Part shown: piece by piece, positions 24,342 to 36,889 of the stretch
How positions within the stretch are numbered: position 1 is the first letter of the stretch
How the letters are laid out: the number at the start of each line of letters is the position of its first letter
From: Blasia pusilla
Taxonomy: Eukaryota > Marchantiophyta > Marchantiopsida > Blasiales
Length of the DNA: 64,000 bases
Direction of reading: 5' to 3'
Assembly: GCA_050084515.1 (NCBI GenBank)
Contig: CM114273.1
Span: forward strand, 12,958,001-13,022,000
Notes under the pieces: model-generated
The model's input: the letters and a program-made list of their open reading frames with translations, nothing else
Told to the model about the DNA's origin: nothing
Databases searched by the model: none
Program-made: the position numbers and the translations under genes

Positions 24342-25478
24342 ATGGGTGAACAGAGCAAGGTGATCTCGGAATTCAATTCAAATGGAGCCTCTAGTTCTGG
24401 CAAGAAGCTTTGTAAGACTAATTTGCCAACGCCATTTATAGGAATGGGGCGTTCTCGGAAAGTGAGCGAGTTTCTAAGGGAACTCAAACTCTATTTCGAA
24501 GCGCAGAAGGCAGATGAACAAGACAAGGTGATCAGAGCGGTCACGTTTCTGAAGGATCACGCTCTCCATTGGTGGACGGCTCACCGCAAAGAACATCTAG
24601 GTCGTGGGAAAACGTTGAGTTGGGAAGATTTCAAGGAGTTGATTGGGAACCGATTCACTTCGGAATATCAAGAGTACCGCGATGGCATGGAGGTGGTGAG
24701 GTTGCGCCAGAGTGGATCACTTGGCGCTTATGTGCGAGAGTTTAGTTCGCTCATGAGTGCACTTTCCACGGATGAACATACTAAAAAGGTGATCTTCCTA
24801 AGTGGGCTCAAACCGAGTGCCAAGAAGGCTCTCTTTCGTATGCCTCACATCCCAGAGACGTGCACGGACCTCTTGAGACTAGCCGAGCGGATTGGGGACG
24901 ATGAAGTCCAACACCCGAAACCCTTTGAGACAAATTTTTTTTCTAAGTTACAGAAGAATAAAGGGACATCCAAGAGGGTTTGGAATGGGGGTGAGCGTGA
25001 CCTCGGAGGGTCTCTCGCCCCAGCGGGGAAACGAGTGGAACTCAACGCGAAGCCGAAGGGGCCGCCGTTTACGAAGTCAACGAATGCCAAAGTGATTTGC
25101 TATAATTGTGGCAAACCCGGGCATATGGCTAAGGAATGTGTGAGGCCCAAGGTTAGTAAACCGAGTATGATTGCGTTTGCCGCTAAGCATTTATCGGAGG
25201 GAGATCTAGATACATCTCTACAAGTCACCAAGAGAACGCCCAATTTGGTTTACCTAGGATCCAAGATTGCTAATCGCGATGTGATGTTGCTCGTTGATAC
25301 AGGTGCTTCGCACTCATTCTTGAGTCCGAGAATCGTAAAAACGTTGGGATCTCCAACCACCAAAGCGGATGAACCCATTAGGGTAGGATTCGCGGGAGGC
25401 AAATCCCACCAGACATCAGATCTGGTTTTAGGGCTAGTTGTGAGATGCGGAGTATTTGAGTTGAAGGAGAATTTCTGA
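24342..25478 (+). CDS. Gypsy Gag and aspartic protease
   Basis: 378-codon frame of the retroelement's capsid and protease. Residues about 30-190 form the Gag domain (RKVSEFLRELKLYFEAQK, then HALHWWTAHRKEHLG). A CCHC zinc knuckle, CYNCGKPGHMAKEC, starts at about residue 253. The protease motif LVDTGASHSF starts at about 317, with the catalytic Asp at 319. The frame ends soon after the protease; a frameshift separates it from the reverse transcriptase in an element that would normally encode one long polyprotein. The upstream leader (23969-24341) is broken by stops. The coding region here is intact but the element as a whole is defective. Confidence 0.87.
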   Translation: MGEQSKVISEFNSNGASSSGKKLCKTNLPTPFIGMGRSRKVSEFLRELKLYFEAQKADEQDKVIRAVTFLKDHALHWWTAHRKEHLGRGKTLSWEDFKELIGNRFTSEYQEYRDGMEVVRLRQSGSLGAYVREFSSLMSALSTDEHTKKVIFLSGLKPSAKKALFRMPHIPETCTDLLRLAERIGDDEVQHPKPFETNFFSKLQKNKGTSKRVWNGGERDLGGSLAPAGKRVELNAKPKGPPFTKSTNAKVICYNCGKPGHMAKECVRPKVSKPSMIAFAAKHLSEGDLDTSLQVTKRTPNLVYLGSKIANRDVMLLVDTGASHSFLSPRIVKTLGSPTTKADEPIRVGFAGGKSHQTSDLVLGLVVRCGVFELKENF

Positions 25479-25825
25479 TTTGCTTATAGATGGACGGTAT
25501 CAACGGAGTCTTGGGGAACACGTTCTTGGATGCGTATGAGGTGGAACCGAGGCGGAGACCTTGAGGTTAAGCGTCTTGGTTAACGGAAAACGGACGGACG
25601 TCAGATTGGTGCGTGAGGTGCCTAGAAAGACGGAGTTGGTGAACGCCATCACGAGGACGAGTTTGGCCGAGTTAGAGGAAGGATTCCTTTGCTTGATGAG
25701 ACGAGTAGAGGATGATGCAAGCGCAAGATGCAGAGATCAGAACTCAGCTTCAAGGGAGATCCTGAAACACTCAAGAGAGTTGTGAAAGAATTTGAAGATG
25801 TGTTGACTAAGGAGCTTCGACCGAG

Positions 25826-26890
25826 TTGCCACCACATAGGGCGGTTGATCATAAGATTGAGGTGATACCAGGATCTCAACCACCTTCAAAGGCACCATAT
25901 AGGTTGAATCAAGAGGAACTTGCTGAGTTGAAGAAACAGTTGGGTGAACTCCTAGAGAGGGGTTACATCCGAACAAGCAAGTCACCTTATGGGGCGCCCG
26001 TCCTCTTTGTCAAGAAGAAGGATGGGAAGTTGAGACTCTGTGTTGATTATCGGGCGCTGAATAAAGTGACGGTAAGGAATAACTACCCTCTACCGAGGAT
26101 GGATGACCTCTTTGATCGATTGCCGGGTGCCAAGTATTTCAGCCGGATTGACCTGAAATCAGGATATTATCAGATTCGGATTGCCGAAGCGGATGTAGAG
26201 AAGACTGCCTGTAGGACGAGATACGGTTCGTTCAAGTTTGTAGTAATGCCTTTCGCTCTTTGTAATGCGCCTCCGACGTTTACCACTTTGATGAACTCCA
26301 TCTTTCACAAGGAGACGGATGAGTTTGTGATCATCTATATAGATGACATACTCATCTATTCGAAAACACTAGAGGAGCACGCTCGACATTTGAAGACGGT
26401 GTTTGAGAAACTTAGGGCGAACAAGCTGTATGCGAATGCGGATAAGAGTGAGTTCGGTTTGACGAAGATCAAGTTCTTGGGGCATGTGGTTAGTGCGGAT
26501 GGAGTGAGTCCAGACATGGAAAAGGTGAGCGCGATTGCCGAATGGGAACCGCCTTCCACGGTGAAGGGGATGAGAAGGTTCATCGAGTCGTCGATTTTAC
26601 GGACATACGTGAAGAACTTTTCGGGCATAGTGAAACCTCTCACGGATTGGACCGCAAATTTTGCCAATACTACATGGACCGAGGAAGTGGATAAAGCGTT
26701 CAATCGAGTCAAAGAGATCCTCTCGCAGGAACCGATTTGAAAGCGCCGGAGTTTGAACAACCGTTCGAGGTGCACACGGATGCAAGTGATTTCGCGATTG
26801 CAGGAATGTTGGTGCAAAAAGGGAGAGCTGTAGCATACGAAAGCAAGAAGCTGACCGACACCTACTCCCCTTGCAAGCTTCATCTACTCG
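25826..26890 (+). pseudogene. Gypsy reverse transcriptase with truncated RNase H
   Basis: Open from about 25826 to 26740. RT motifs: [48 protein letters not shown] and the catalytic YIDD at 26336-26347, followed by [13 protein letters not shown] stop after LSQEPI shifts the frame at 26740. RNase H begins (EVHTDASDFAIAGMLVQKG, AVAYESKKL) but homology stops near 26890. The rest of RNase H, the integrase and the 3' LTR are absent, so this copy is truncated inside the CACTA element. Between 25479 and 25825 lies a decayed PR-RT linker. Confidence 0.88.
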
Positions 26891-26896
26891 TCAAAA

Positions 26897-28036
26897 TGAA
26901 GAAATTTGTTAATGCAAACGATCGATTTTCTTGGAATCAGCTTTTGCGAAAATGTGTTGGGGAAATCTTAGACCCAACGGCAATGACATCAGAAATGTTC
27001 CACCCTGCTAGCGTTCTGGCCTAGGTAAAAAAATTCCTAATTGTTTCTCGTTCTTGTGATTGGCTCGTGCAAGGAAGAGACGAACAAATTTGCAGGAGAT
27101 GTCAATCCACCTCATCCACCGTGCCTTTTTAGTCGCTATTCTCAAGTGATGATCTTCATAGTAGGTACTCTCGACTCTCCGTGTATATGAAGGAATATTA
27201 GTACCGAGGATGAGCTCTTCTTTCTATCTAATTTATTGAACTTCATTTCCCTCCAATTCCGTAGGCTCAGGTTCTTGAGTGAAGTTTTTCACTCAAACAT
27301 TATTATTCTAAAGGATCAACTCAACGACATCTATTCTGAGCTCAAGATTTTTTGAAACTATTGTGGCAACAACTATCTAGATGATATGTATATTGCTGAG
27401 CACATGCAACAAATCCATTCTATATCAAAGTAGATATCAAAGTAGATCAACCTTTGACTAATAATCCAAACGTATGTCTCTAATGGGGCATTATATTTAG
27501 TTGCCTAAGAATAGCTAATCTCAGCAAGTATAGCAATTGTGTGATAGTTTGGCTATTCGGTTGACAAGATATACTTTTAGTATGCCGTTGCGCATAGACC
27601 TATAACTACATGTTTATCTTGTCAATTAATGGAAAGTAAACTTCATTTTCACTATCTCACGTAACATAGGTGCCACATGGCTGGGATTTCATCCCACCAA
27701 ACGGATTGTGCTTGTATTTTTTTAACAACTATTTGTATTTCTAAATATTACATCCTATTTTGGTTTGCTCATTGTTTATATAGTTAACTCTTTAATTATG
27801 CCTATCTTGCATGATTAAATTCGATAACTATTTTCATATTTGTGGTAACTATTCAATAATTATTGTCATATGGTATTTGATTTAAAAATTGTAAAAAAAC
27901 TGATTCATTCATTTATTCTTGCTATTTTCTTTAATATTCTACAAAATGTGATTATGATACACAAAGACTTTTGTATTTGGTGGTAGTATCAACTAGATAA
28001 TGAATAGATGATAGATTCATCTTCAACAATAAGAAA
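26897..28036. other. Internal CACTA DNA after the Gypsy truncation
   Basis: No recognised gene. It turns from moderate GC to AT-rich at about 27.2 kb. TATCAAAGTAGA is tandemly duplicated near 27424-27445. Confidence 0.45.
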
Positions 28037-28258
28037 CTAGTAAGATGCTTGTGCGATACACGGGAAATAAAAAAGTGTTTGAATAGTTTTTGTCAGTGTA
28101 TAGTCCATGAAGGGCAGGAATTAGTGATGTTGCACACAAATTCAAACTTCTTTCTTGTTGCCCATACCATGTGAAATATTTTCTTGCTACCCAATTGCCA
28201 CATGTTAAACATAAAGGTGCTTGCAAATTAAGGAGGCATTCTCTCAGGATAATATAGA
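28037..28258 (-). mobile_element. Small non-autonomous Helitron-like element in the CACTA
   Basis: Reverse strand: starts TCTATATTATCCTGAGAG and ends in a GTATCGCAC hairpin-like region followed by CTAG; the next base is T and the preceding base is A, as expected for A^T Helitron insertion. 222 bp, no coding capacity. Same family as 54753-54962 (shared GGGAAATAAAAAAGTGTT). Confidence 0.6.
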
Positions 28259-28289
28259 TTGTCCCTACTTGGGACTTACATAAGTTATC

Positions 28290-29080
28290 TAATTGGACAA
28301 TGACTCAATAATAAACCACGGATCAACACTATTCTGTGTAGTCATAAACTATTTTTGGTGCAATGATAAATAATGACTCATGGTTATCTACAAGACTAAA
28401 ATAGTCAAAGCAAGAACTCAAATTGGTATGCCATGACCGGACGTAATAATTAATGACTCACATAATCGTGTAAAGAACAACAGTAATTTTAAATGACTCA
28501 CAACTAATTCTTTCAAATAAATAAAATGAATTATTACCTGAGTCATTCTATATGAGCGATCGAGTTCTTTCCTACATCTATGGCTCTTACAGTCGTGTAA
28601 AATGACACATATAGTAATATATAATGACTCACTTAGTCATAAATATAAGTAACTTAAATGACTTGGTCATTTTATATACCTGAGTCATTAAAGCCAAGTG
28701 TCAAAAAATGATTTGATAATATTATTACATGCAGAAATTTGTGATTATTTAATTAAAATTATCCATTAATATGTGGTGACACGTGGTCAGATGTAATAGG
28801 GTATTCAAATCCTAGTGACTATGCCACGTCATTTGATGATTTGTAAAGTGGATTTATAACTTAGTCATTTCATACACGTATCAATCTAAGAGGCAAAACG
28901 AAATATTCTTGCCATGTCATGTGACGATATGGCACTATGACAACGCCCTCAAGTGTGATATCCTAGTCATAAATGAATGACTGAGTAAGTAATGAGTTAA
29001 TCATTTACCTTCCGGATAGTTGAGTCATTGTGAGTCATTTACCATGAAGAACGACTCGACATAGTCATATATTAGAGTCC
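28290..29080. repeat. Right subterminal motif cluster of the CACTA element
   Basis: At least ten TGACTCA/TGAGTCA words, many inside ATGACTCA(C/T) or CTGAGTCATT, spaced irregularly over about 790 bp (for example near 28302, 28371, 28453, 28493, 28540, 28624, 28681, 29023 and 29032). The TGACTC core itself is nearly palindromic. The cluster is denser and longer than the left one. Confidence 0.75.
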
Positions 29081-29104
29081 TATAAACCAAGATTTCTTCG
29101 AGTG

Positions 29105-31640
29105 CTAGTTGACTAGTTTATCTTGCAATAAATTGTGCATTATGGTATAATAATGTAGATAATACCCTTAAAATTATCCGAATTACAAAAAAAATCCCCT
29201 TTTTTTTTCAATGCATCCAATTTCTTGATATTTTCTACCTCATCTAGAATTCTCATAGAGAATCATCACTAATTGTTTCTTTGGATTGCATTTGATAAGA
29301 TGGTTTCCCAACCATACTAACGAGAGATTAAGAAGAAGAGAGAATGAAAGATTGAAAAAACATAGATAAATAGAAAGAATTATTTTTGGGGAAATATCCA
29401 TAAAAAATGATGAAAGACTTATGCGGACTTTAACCTTAAATTAGTCCAAGTTCTTTTTAACTAAAATTATTAAATGAAACAAACTTTTACATTCTTTAGA
29501 GTTTTGCATGTTATAATTAGATGTTGATTATCATCACTCGTTAAACTTACATAAATCCTTGGAGGAGAGAGGAAGAGAATCCCACACAAGTTGTCCTTAA
29601 TGGGAGGTTGCCTCCACTATATTATATTTTGCAATATGACAAGTGTGAACATCATATTATTTGCATATTATTGCAAATGGGGATTAAAATTAACAACAAG
29701 GAAAGGCTTTATTAAAAAAATTCTAAGCTTTTTTTCAGTACATGAGAGGAGGAAATATAGTGGAATTTTGAATAGGGGAAGTAAGGATATAGTATTAAAT
29801 TTTCAAGAAAGGATCGATATTATTTGTTCTCATTTTAATTATGATATAAATAAATGGGATCAAAATTTTAAAAAGGGAGAGACAAAAATGGAAGGTTTCA
29901 TAAATAATATTTTGAAAGAGTAATGAAATAGGAGAAGAGAGAAAATTTACCAACAAAGCATTGCTTCATAATTTCTTTACTTTTAAAATAAACAAGAGAA
30001 GAGAGGAAGGACCATCTACATTCTCCCAACTCCCTCAACAATAATAAAATATGAAAGATGTATTCTGTGACTAGATGGAAGGCCAAAGAGATTCGTTGAC
30101 TTCATGCATTAGGTTGTCTTATGGAGGGGGGTGATGTACCCTGCGTGATTTAATTGAAAGCTCCACAAAGTGCCCAGGGAATTTGGTATTTGGGGGTGCA
30201 AGGGCTCACTATTTGTTGCTATGATCAACCAAGATAGTCCTTGTTTTCTAAAATTTACTTGTAGGCATCAGATCTTCACTCCTTCATTCATGCTTCACTA
30301 ATTAAGCTTTTCCATGGAAATATCATACTAAGAGGAAATCTCCATGGATCCATACCCTTTTCCGCCTTCTTCCAATGTGTGTCTCATCCCCTATTATTCT
30401 AAAAGAAATTTCTATAACCACTGCATACTAATCTATATTATTATGTTGTGGTTTACATTAAATATGCCACTAAAAAAGAACCTATCAACATGTTTGAGGA
30501 AAAATATTCCCCACCCAATTAATTGGACATGAGGGAAAAGGTACAATTAATTATGAAAGTGCATAGTTAAAGGAGACTTTATGAGATCTCAACTCTTCCA
30601 TTACCACCATCCTAATAATTTCACTCGTCGAGTCCCCCTTCAGTGTACTTCCGTTGGGCTCGCGATGCACATCGGAAACTTTTTATCACGGAAAGGGGGG
30701 CCCTTTTTTCTTTCACCCTTTGCATTCTTTGTGGCCCCTACTAGTAATCGATTCCAAGTGCAGACGCTGTAAAATGCAAGTAACTTCTCAACTGTCGATG
30801 TGAATATAGATGTGAGGCAACCTTCGGATGTGAATAGAGATATGAACCGTAATAAAACATTTGGACTCACTCCGTATTAGTGCTAGTTTAAAAAAATTTC
30901 ATATTAGTACTTTTTCCGCTCTCCATGGCTCTGCTCTCGTGGCTACATTTCTCCCCCGTGTTAATGCTCTCCATGCCGTGTTTCTTCCATGTTCCTATGT
31001 TCTCCCGCCGTGTTAATGCTTTTCCAAGCCACCCCGTGTGTCAATGCTCTTCTAAATATTGTTAAGATTTTTCAACATGCAATATATGTTGAATTTTGGT
31101 TAAAAAACCCCTAAAACCAAGGGCGGCTAATGATTCTCTTAAGGGGAACCTAAGCGGTTCCCTCCTTTAATCGCCAGTTGTTAACAACGCTCCCGGCCCC
31201 ATAGAGCCGGGCTGCCCCGTAAAGTCCCTGCAGGCGACCCGGACGGCGAATAATACCGTCGGGCTTCGTACCGTGCTAGGTGGAGTTATCGGTGACGGTT
31301 AGTGAAAGACGGACGGACAGACAGCCGACATATTCGCGAACGGGGACCGGATTCCCGAATCCCGTGGAGGCTTCATCGGAAGGTTACGTTCCCGTCGACG
31401 ATTATTCCGCGCTCACTTTGCGCGCAATCTTTGTGGGCCGTTTCTCTCTTTCCAGCTTCTTTTCTCGGACCACGTGTCGAAGTTCCGAATGCTCCGCGTG
31501 TTTGTAGAAAGAAAGGAAGATCATCTCTTTCTTTCTGCGTCGACTCTGAGAGGGCCGAGACGACGGAATCGGTCAATCTGCGCATTCCCAAACGCCACCG
31601 CACTATTCCGTCCAGCTGGATGGAATGTAGTTTCGAGAGA
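29105..31640. other. AT-rich then GC-rich unassigned DNA
   Basis: 29.1-30.6 kb is AT-rich with no gene. A Helitron-like 5' motif (ATCTATATTATTATG) occurs at 30431 without a matching 3' end. From about 31.13 kb the composition rises to GC-rich, with AAGGGGAACC...GGTTCCCTCC (31140-31166) as a small hairpin. Overlapping frames at 31280-31800 on both strands look GC-driven and match nothing known. Confidence 0.45.
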
Positions 31641-31651
31641 TCCGTTGGGAT

Positions 31652-31880
31652 CAATGTCCGGGGAGAACCGGGGTTACGTGTTGAGCTGGCCGGAAGAATC
31701 TGAGAATTTCCGATTCAGGTCGTCACTTACCGGCCAAAAACCGAAGGTTCAGGGAGGGTGTCCTTTGTATTCGTACCTGTTTAGCCGGCTGGAATGAAGA
31801 AAACTTCGAAAATTGCCGCTCGGGTTTGTAGAGACCGGAAATGTACCGGTTGTCACGAAAAAACTCCCCGGACCCTGGTT
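31652..31880 (+). repeat. Dispersed GC-rich repeat, copy 1
   Basis: About 230 bp, roughly 75-80% alike to 48724-48953. Both start CAATGTCCGGGGAGAACCGG and contain GACCGGAAATGTACCGGTTG-type, GCCGGC-type and CCCGGACCCTGGT words. A third, short match is at 40434. Confidence 0.78.
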
Positions 31881-32129
31881 GGGATATGAGGCGGGTTCGT
31901 GGGACACCGAGGAACCCGTGTTATTGGCACGATTATTAATTTTCCAAAGTATGCGCCCCTTTTTGGTTTTGGGATTAATCTACCATATTTTAGTAAGGTG
32001 AGGTGAAATAAAAGAGTGTTAAAGAGTTAAATCAATATATCCGCCTTATTATAAAATAAACCTCAAAAAAGGATAAAGAAAGGTAATACATCTCAAAAGA
32101 GGAGTCAAAACGAGGAAGACAAAATGGAA

Positions 32130-32965
32130 GAATAAGAGGATTTGCAGTAAGCCACTCCCCCACTCTGGTACAAGTATATTCTCGATAGCTTTGCGGTTAC
32201 GCCTTGGACTTCCCCATCCTTCTCTGTTAGGTGTGCCAAATTGTGTATGCGGGGATCCCATGGATGCCAAGGGTATCCATATTCTCCGATATGCACATGG
32301 TGGAGAACAAACGGCCACATATGATGTCATTAGATGGGCGGTAGCATCGGTGGCTCGTCCTGCAAGATACACCGTTGGGCAAGAGCAACTCCATGTCCTA
32401 CCTTCAACCACACAAGCAACCTCTCGTCGGAGAATGGATCTTATTATGTCTCAAGGTGGATTCCGAACACTAGATGATGTGATGGTTTATGATCCAACAC
32501 GTTCTGACTCGGCGTGTCGAGCCGCACATACCAAAGGTTCAGTGGCGGAAGCTGCAGCAAGAATCAAGGAGTTAAGTTATGATGTGAGACATGCGTCTGA
32601 TGGATTTATTCCTTTTGCAGTGGAAGTATTCACTCATTTACATGTGTCTTTTGATACTTTCCTGAAAATATGTGCTCACCACTCCCTCGAAAATCATCAC
32701 CTTGCCCCTTCTCGTAGTCCTTCTGTCTCTGTAGTTACTATTTATTTTCGGCAATGCATCTTCATGGCCTTACAACGTGCACACGCCTTGGCATTAATAC
32801 GTCATGCGGAGGTGGTGGAGGATCGCTCGCCTCGTCGTCCATTCACGTCTGACCAACCATTCGTGTTCTTGTCAGATTTGTTTTAGGCTATCAATCGTGT
32901 AGCTAGTTGAGTCGGTGTTTGCGTCGGCTAGTTGCAATTTTCGTTTTGCATTCTTTTATGCATCA
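32130..32965 (+). other. Inverted segment of LINE-B with its C-terminal domain
   Basis: About 830 bp in + orientation inside a - strand LINE. It is open from about 32143 to 32886: GTSIFSIALRLRLGLPHPSL, VPNCVCGDPMDAKGIHILRY, AHGGEQTATYDVIRWAVAS, YTVGQEQLHVLP, RRRMDLIMSQGGFRTLDDVM, VYDPTRSDSACRAAHTKGS, FIPFAVEVFTHLHVSFDTFL, YFRQCIFMALQRAHAL. The RMDLIM...DDV...DP pattern is reminiscent of a PD-(D/E)XK-like nuclease core, but that is inference. It is the least damaged copy of this domain in the window. Its 3' UTR runs to TTGCATTCTTTTATGCATCA at 32965. Confidence 0.82.
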
Positions 32966-33000
32966 TGAATGCAGACGAGCTCGATGAGTGTCAGAGGATG

Positions 33001-33974
33001 TGCCGTGCGCCTGCTATCCTTGAACCTTAATCTTGTTGTTGTGGAAGCGTGCGTTCAGTAGGTTACGCTCTCAACGTTGATCTGCATCCAAACACGCACT
33101 CTGGTTAGTCAGGTCTTGGATCAATCACTGGGCTAACTTTCCGAGTTCTAGTCTCGGTCTCTCATCAAGCTCAACTTTCCTTGTTTCGCGGTTTACAACA
33201 CGGGCAAGTCTCGAAAGACTTGGGACAAACTTTCTGGTCGGTTCAGGAACCTCAAACGACATTTCACGCCTGGCGGTTCCAACTTTTTGATGGACGTCCA
33301 ATGAGTCCCTAATTGAGACTTGCATAAAGTGAATCTTGGGTTGGAATCCAAGTGTGGCGTATAAAGTCCACTCCCTTGGATCAGGTTTGGATTTCGAGTT
33401 CCAACGCCAAACTCCCGTTCCATCCCGTGCCTCTAAGAGGCCGTTTGGTGCTCAAAGTGGGGATTCGTGTTCCAAGACATCTTGGAGAGACTCCTCCCTT
33501 ACTAGTACTTCTAGGGATCTTTGAGGTTCCCTACATTTAGGGAAAGACACCCGGGCCTCTCCAATTGACCCTCAACCCGATTGCTCTCACAGTTGTTTTC
33601 GGCCAATATCTCAGTCTGTACTTATGCATTTTCTGACATCTTTAGTGTGTTGGAAGCGACTCAAGATAAGATTTCCAACGCGCCCTTATTTTTCCCAAAC
33701 GCATCTCATGGCTAAACATTATGGTCCAAATACAGTCAAATTCCCCAAACCAACCTTCCAAGACTCTACTCATCTAAAGTCTTGGCTCCCTTTTGGTCTA
33801 GGTTTCCTGGTCGCGACCACTAACACATGAAATGCGCAACTCTGTTCCGCGTTTCGTCTCTTGGACTTTTCCAAAAGCCTCTGCAAAGCGGGATCATCGC
33901 AGCGTGAGTCCACTTAAGTCATGATGTTCCACTTGGTGCCTATTTGATGTTGTTTGGTGACGAGGGTCGTAACA
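33001..33974 (-). mobile_element. Solo LTR of the Gypsy family, inserted in LINE-B
   Basis: 974 bp. On the reverse strand it begins TGTTACGACCCTCGTCACC and ends GGCGCACGGCA, homologous throughout to the 5' LTR at 22936-23954. No internal retroelement sequence is attached. No exact 5-bp target duplication was found (GGATG against AGAAA), so the ends may have decayed or the insertion formed by another route. Confidence 0.82.
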
Positions 33975-35300
33975 AGAAAGCCTCAAGGAGAATGCTGGAA
34001 AAGTTGATTTGATGCAGATTCTCGGAGGTATGCTCTTCAAGTCGATCCAGCCCTTTCGTAATCAATTGACTGAACGGGGGTAGAATTTCTTGTGTAGCAC
34101 GAGGAAGAAGAGCTCGTGCAAATCTCCGTTGTTGTTGAAATAACAAGTCCCCCTCCTCTTCGTGGGCAATATGATCCGTCAAGATAGGTGTATCTCCTTG
34201 GAGAAACCTTGAAACCATAATCGGTGCTACCAACGCCCCCAACTTCCCAAAAAGGCTGCGGGAGCAAATGTGAGTGTGGAGGAAAGTCCCACCACTCCAA
34301 AAGAAATAGGCAAGAAAGCTTGTTGTGAAGCCAAGACACCATCCTCTCCCTCAAAGGTATTCGGACCAAGAAGTTGACCAAAAGTTGCCAAGATAGAAGC
34401 GTCAAAAGAGGCCAACCGATGTAAGAACCTTGAAGTGGGAGGACAAGTGCAAAGAAGGTAGGAAGGACGTCGTAGAACATCTTGGGAGAGAATCCTACAA
34501 GCCACTTGGAGACCCCCTAGATGAGATAACAAATGAAGCCATTCCATGTCTTTCAAAAGGGCCTTATCCAGAACTTTGAGACATAGTCGATGAAGTCAAT
34601 TGGGACTCTAACCCCTTCAATGTAGATGGGAAAATCAGGAGTAGGGGGAATGAATGTTGAGGGAAGGCATGAAGGAGATCATACTCCACATTTACTAGGT
34701 TGGACTTTAAGGTTAAAGAAAGAGAGTTGCTCCACGAAATGGGTATAAGCAGGAACCACTTCAGAAAGAGGACCTATCATGTGAGTGTCATCAGAAATAG
34801 AAGGGAAAAGACAAGGTGGAGATGCTTGCAATGATGCTCGAAGGGCATTAAAATGGGCAATGCCAAAGTGTGGGTCATCCAGGGGATCACCTTGACGTGT
34901 GCCACAAACCGATTGTAGAATACTATATTCCCCCGAAGTAGCATGATGAGAATAGATAATGGGTGTATCATAGGCATAGAAGAAGCGCACAAATAAAACA
35001 AGGCTCGCAAGTTGTCCTCCTGCAAAACATAACTCCTCAAAGATGGCCGCACGAGAAACTGATTTGAATGCGTTAGCCAAATCGACTTGAATTGCTACCC
35101 ATTATGGATAAATATCAAGAGTGGAGCGAATCCTATGCACCACAGCCTCACAACCTTCAGGAGTTGCCATTCCAGAATTAATGAGGAAATAAGTGGGCAC
35201 TAAAGTGAGGATGAAATTGCAAGCATAGGGATTGACTAACCAAGCGGTATAAAACCTCTGCAATGGCCAAAAGGCGCACACCTGAAGGAGGCTTATCCAA

Positions 35301-36677
<1,377 letters not shown>

Positions 36678-36861
36678 CAAGATATGATATAAGGGCTATA
36701 GGAAATTTCCTATAGCCCTTATATCATATCTTGGAAACGTTCTATAGCCCTTAGACCATATCTTGGCCTTACATGTTCTATGGGAGAAATCTAAGGTTTA
36801 TAGGAAAGCTTTCCCATAGCCCTTAGATTTCTCCCATTGCCTGTAAGGCCAAGATATGATC
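36678..36861. repeat. Palindrome cluster: perfect 56-bp palindrome plus imperfect 108-bp palindrome
   Basis: Palindrome 1: arms 36678-36705 and 36706-36733, 28 bp each, perfect and with no spacer, centred on GGAAATTTCC. A degenerate direct copy of its right arm follows (36735-36766: CTATAGCCCTTAGACCATAT). Palindrome 2: arms 36754-36808 and 36809-36861, centred on GGAAAGCTTTCC, about 85-90% paired, sharing CATAGCCCTTAGATTTCTCC-type sequence with palindrome 1. The cluster lies directly beside the truncated end of LINE-C. Confidence 0.95.
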
Positions 36862-36889
36862 AATGGTGTTTTATGTTGGTTTAAAACTA

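Larger units (their letters stand above)
32030..35300 (-). pseudogene. LINE-B: reverse transcriptase and C-terminal domain, rearranged
   Basis: Reverse-strand non-LTR retrotransposon, read from 35.3 kb downward. RT: IQVDLANAFKSVSRAAIFEE, FAGGQLASLVLFVRFFYA, SVCGTRQGDPLDDPHFGIAH, LFPSISDDTHMIGPLSEVVP (ADDTH-type active-site box, here SDDTH), FFNLKVQPSKCGV. Then the downstream region: ASFDASILATFGQLLGPNTF, SFGVVGLSSTLTFAPAAFLG, RFARALLPRATQEI. At 33974 a solo LTR interrupts it; the frame resumes at 32998 (SDTHRARLHS). The next part, the C-terminal domain, lies inverted at 32130-32965, and the 3' tail is again reverse-strand at 32110-32030. Frameshifts near 34.68 and 34.24 kb. This lineage lacks the APE-type endonuclease in the parts visible. 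Confidence 0.85.

Noticed and set aside
31280-31800. Frames on both strands in the GC-rich block as a host gene
   Set aside because: They overlap on all strands, lack domains, and run into the dispersed repeat at 31652.
34037-34480. Alternative reverse frame over the LINE-B region
   Set aside because: The neighbouring frame carries the LINE motifs (ASFDASILATFGQLLG); this one has none.
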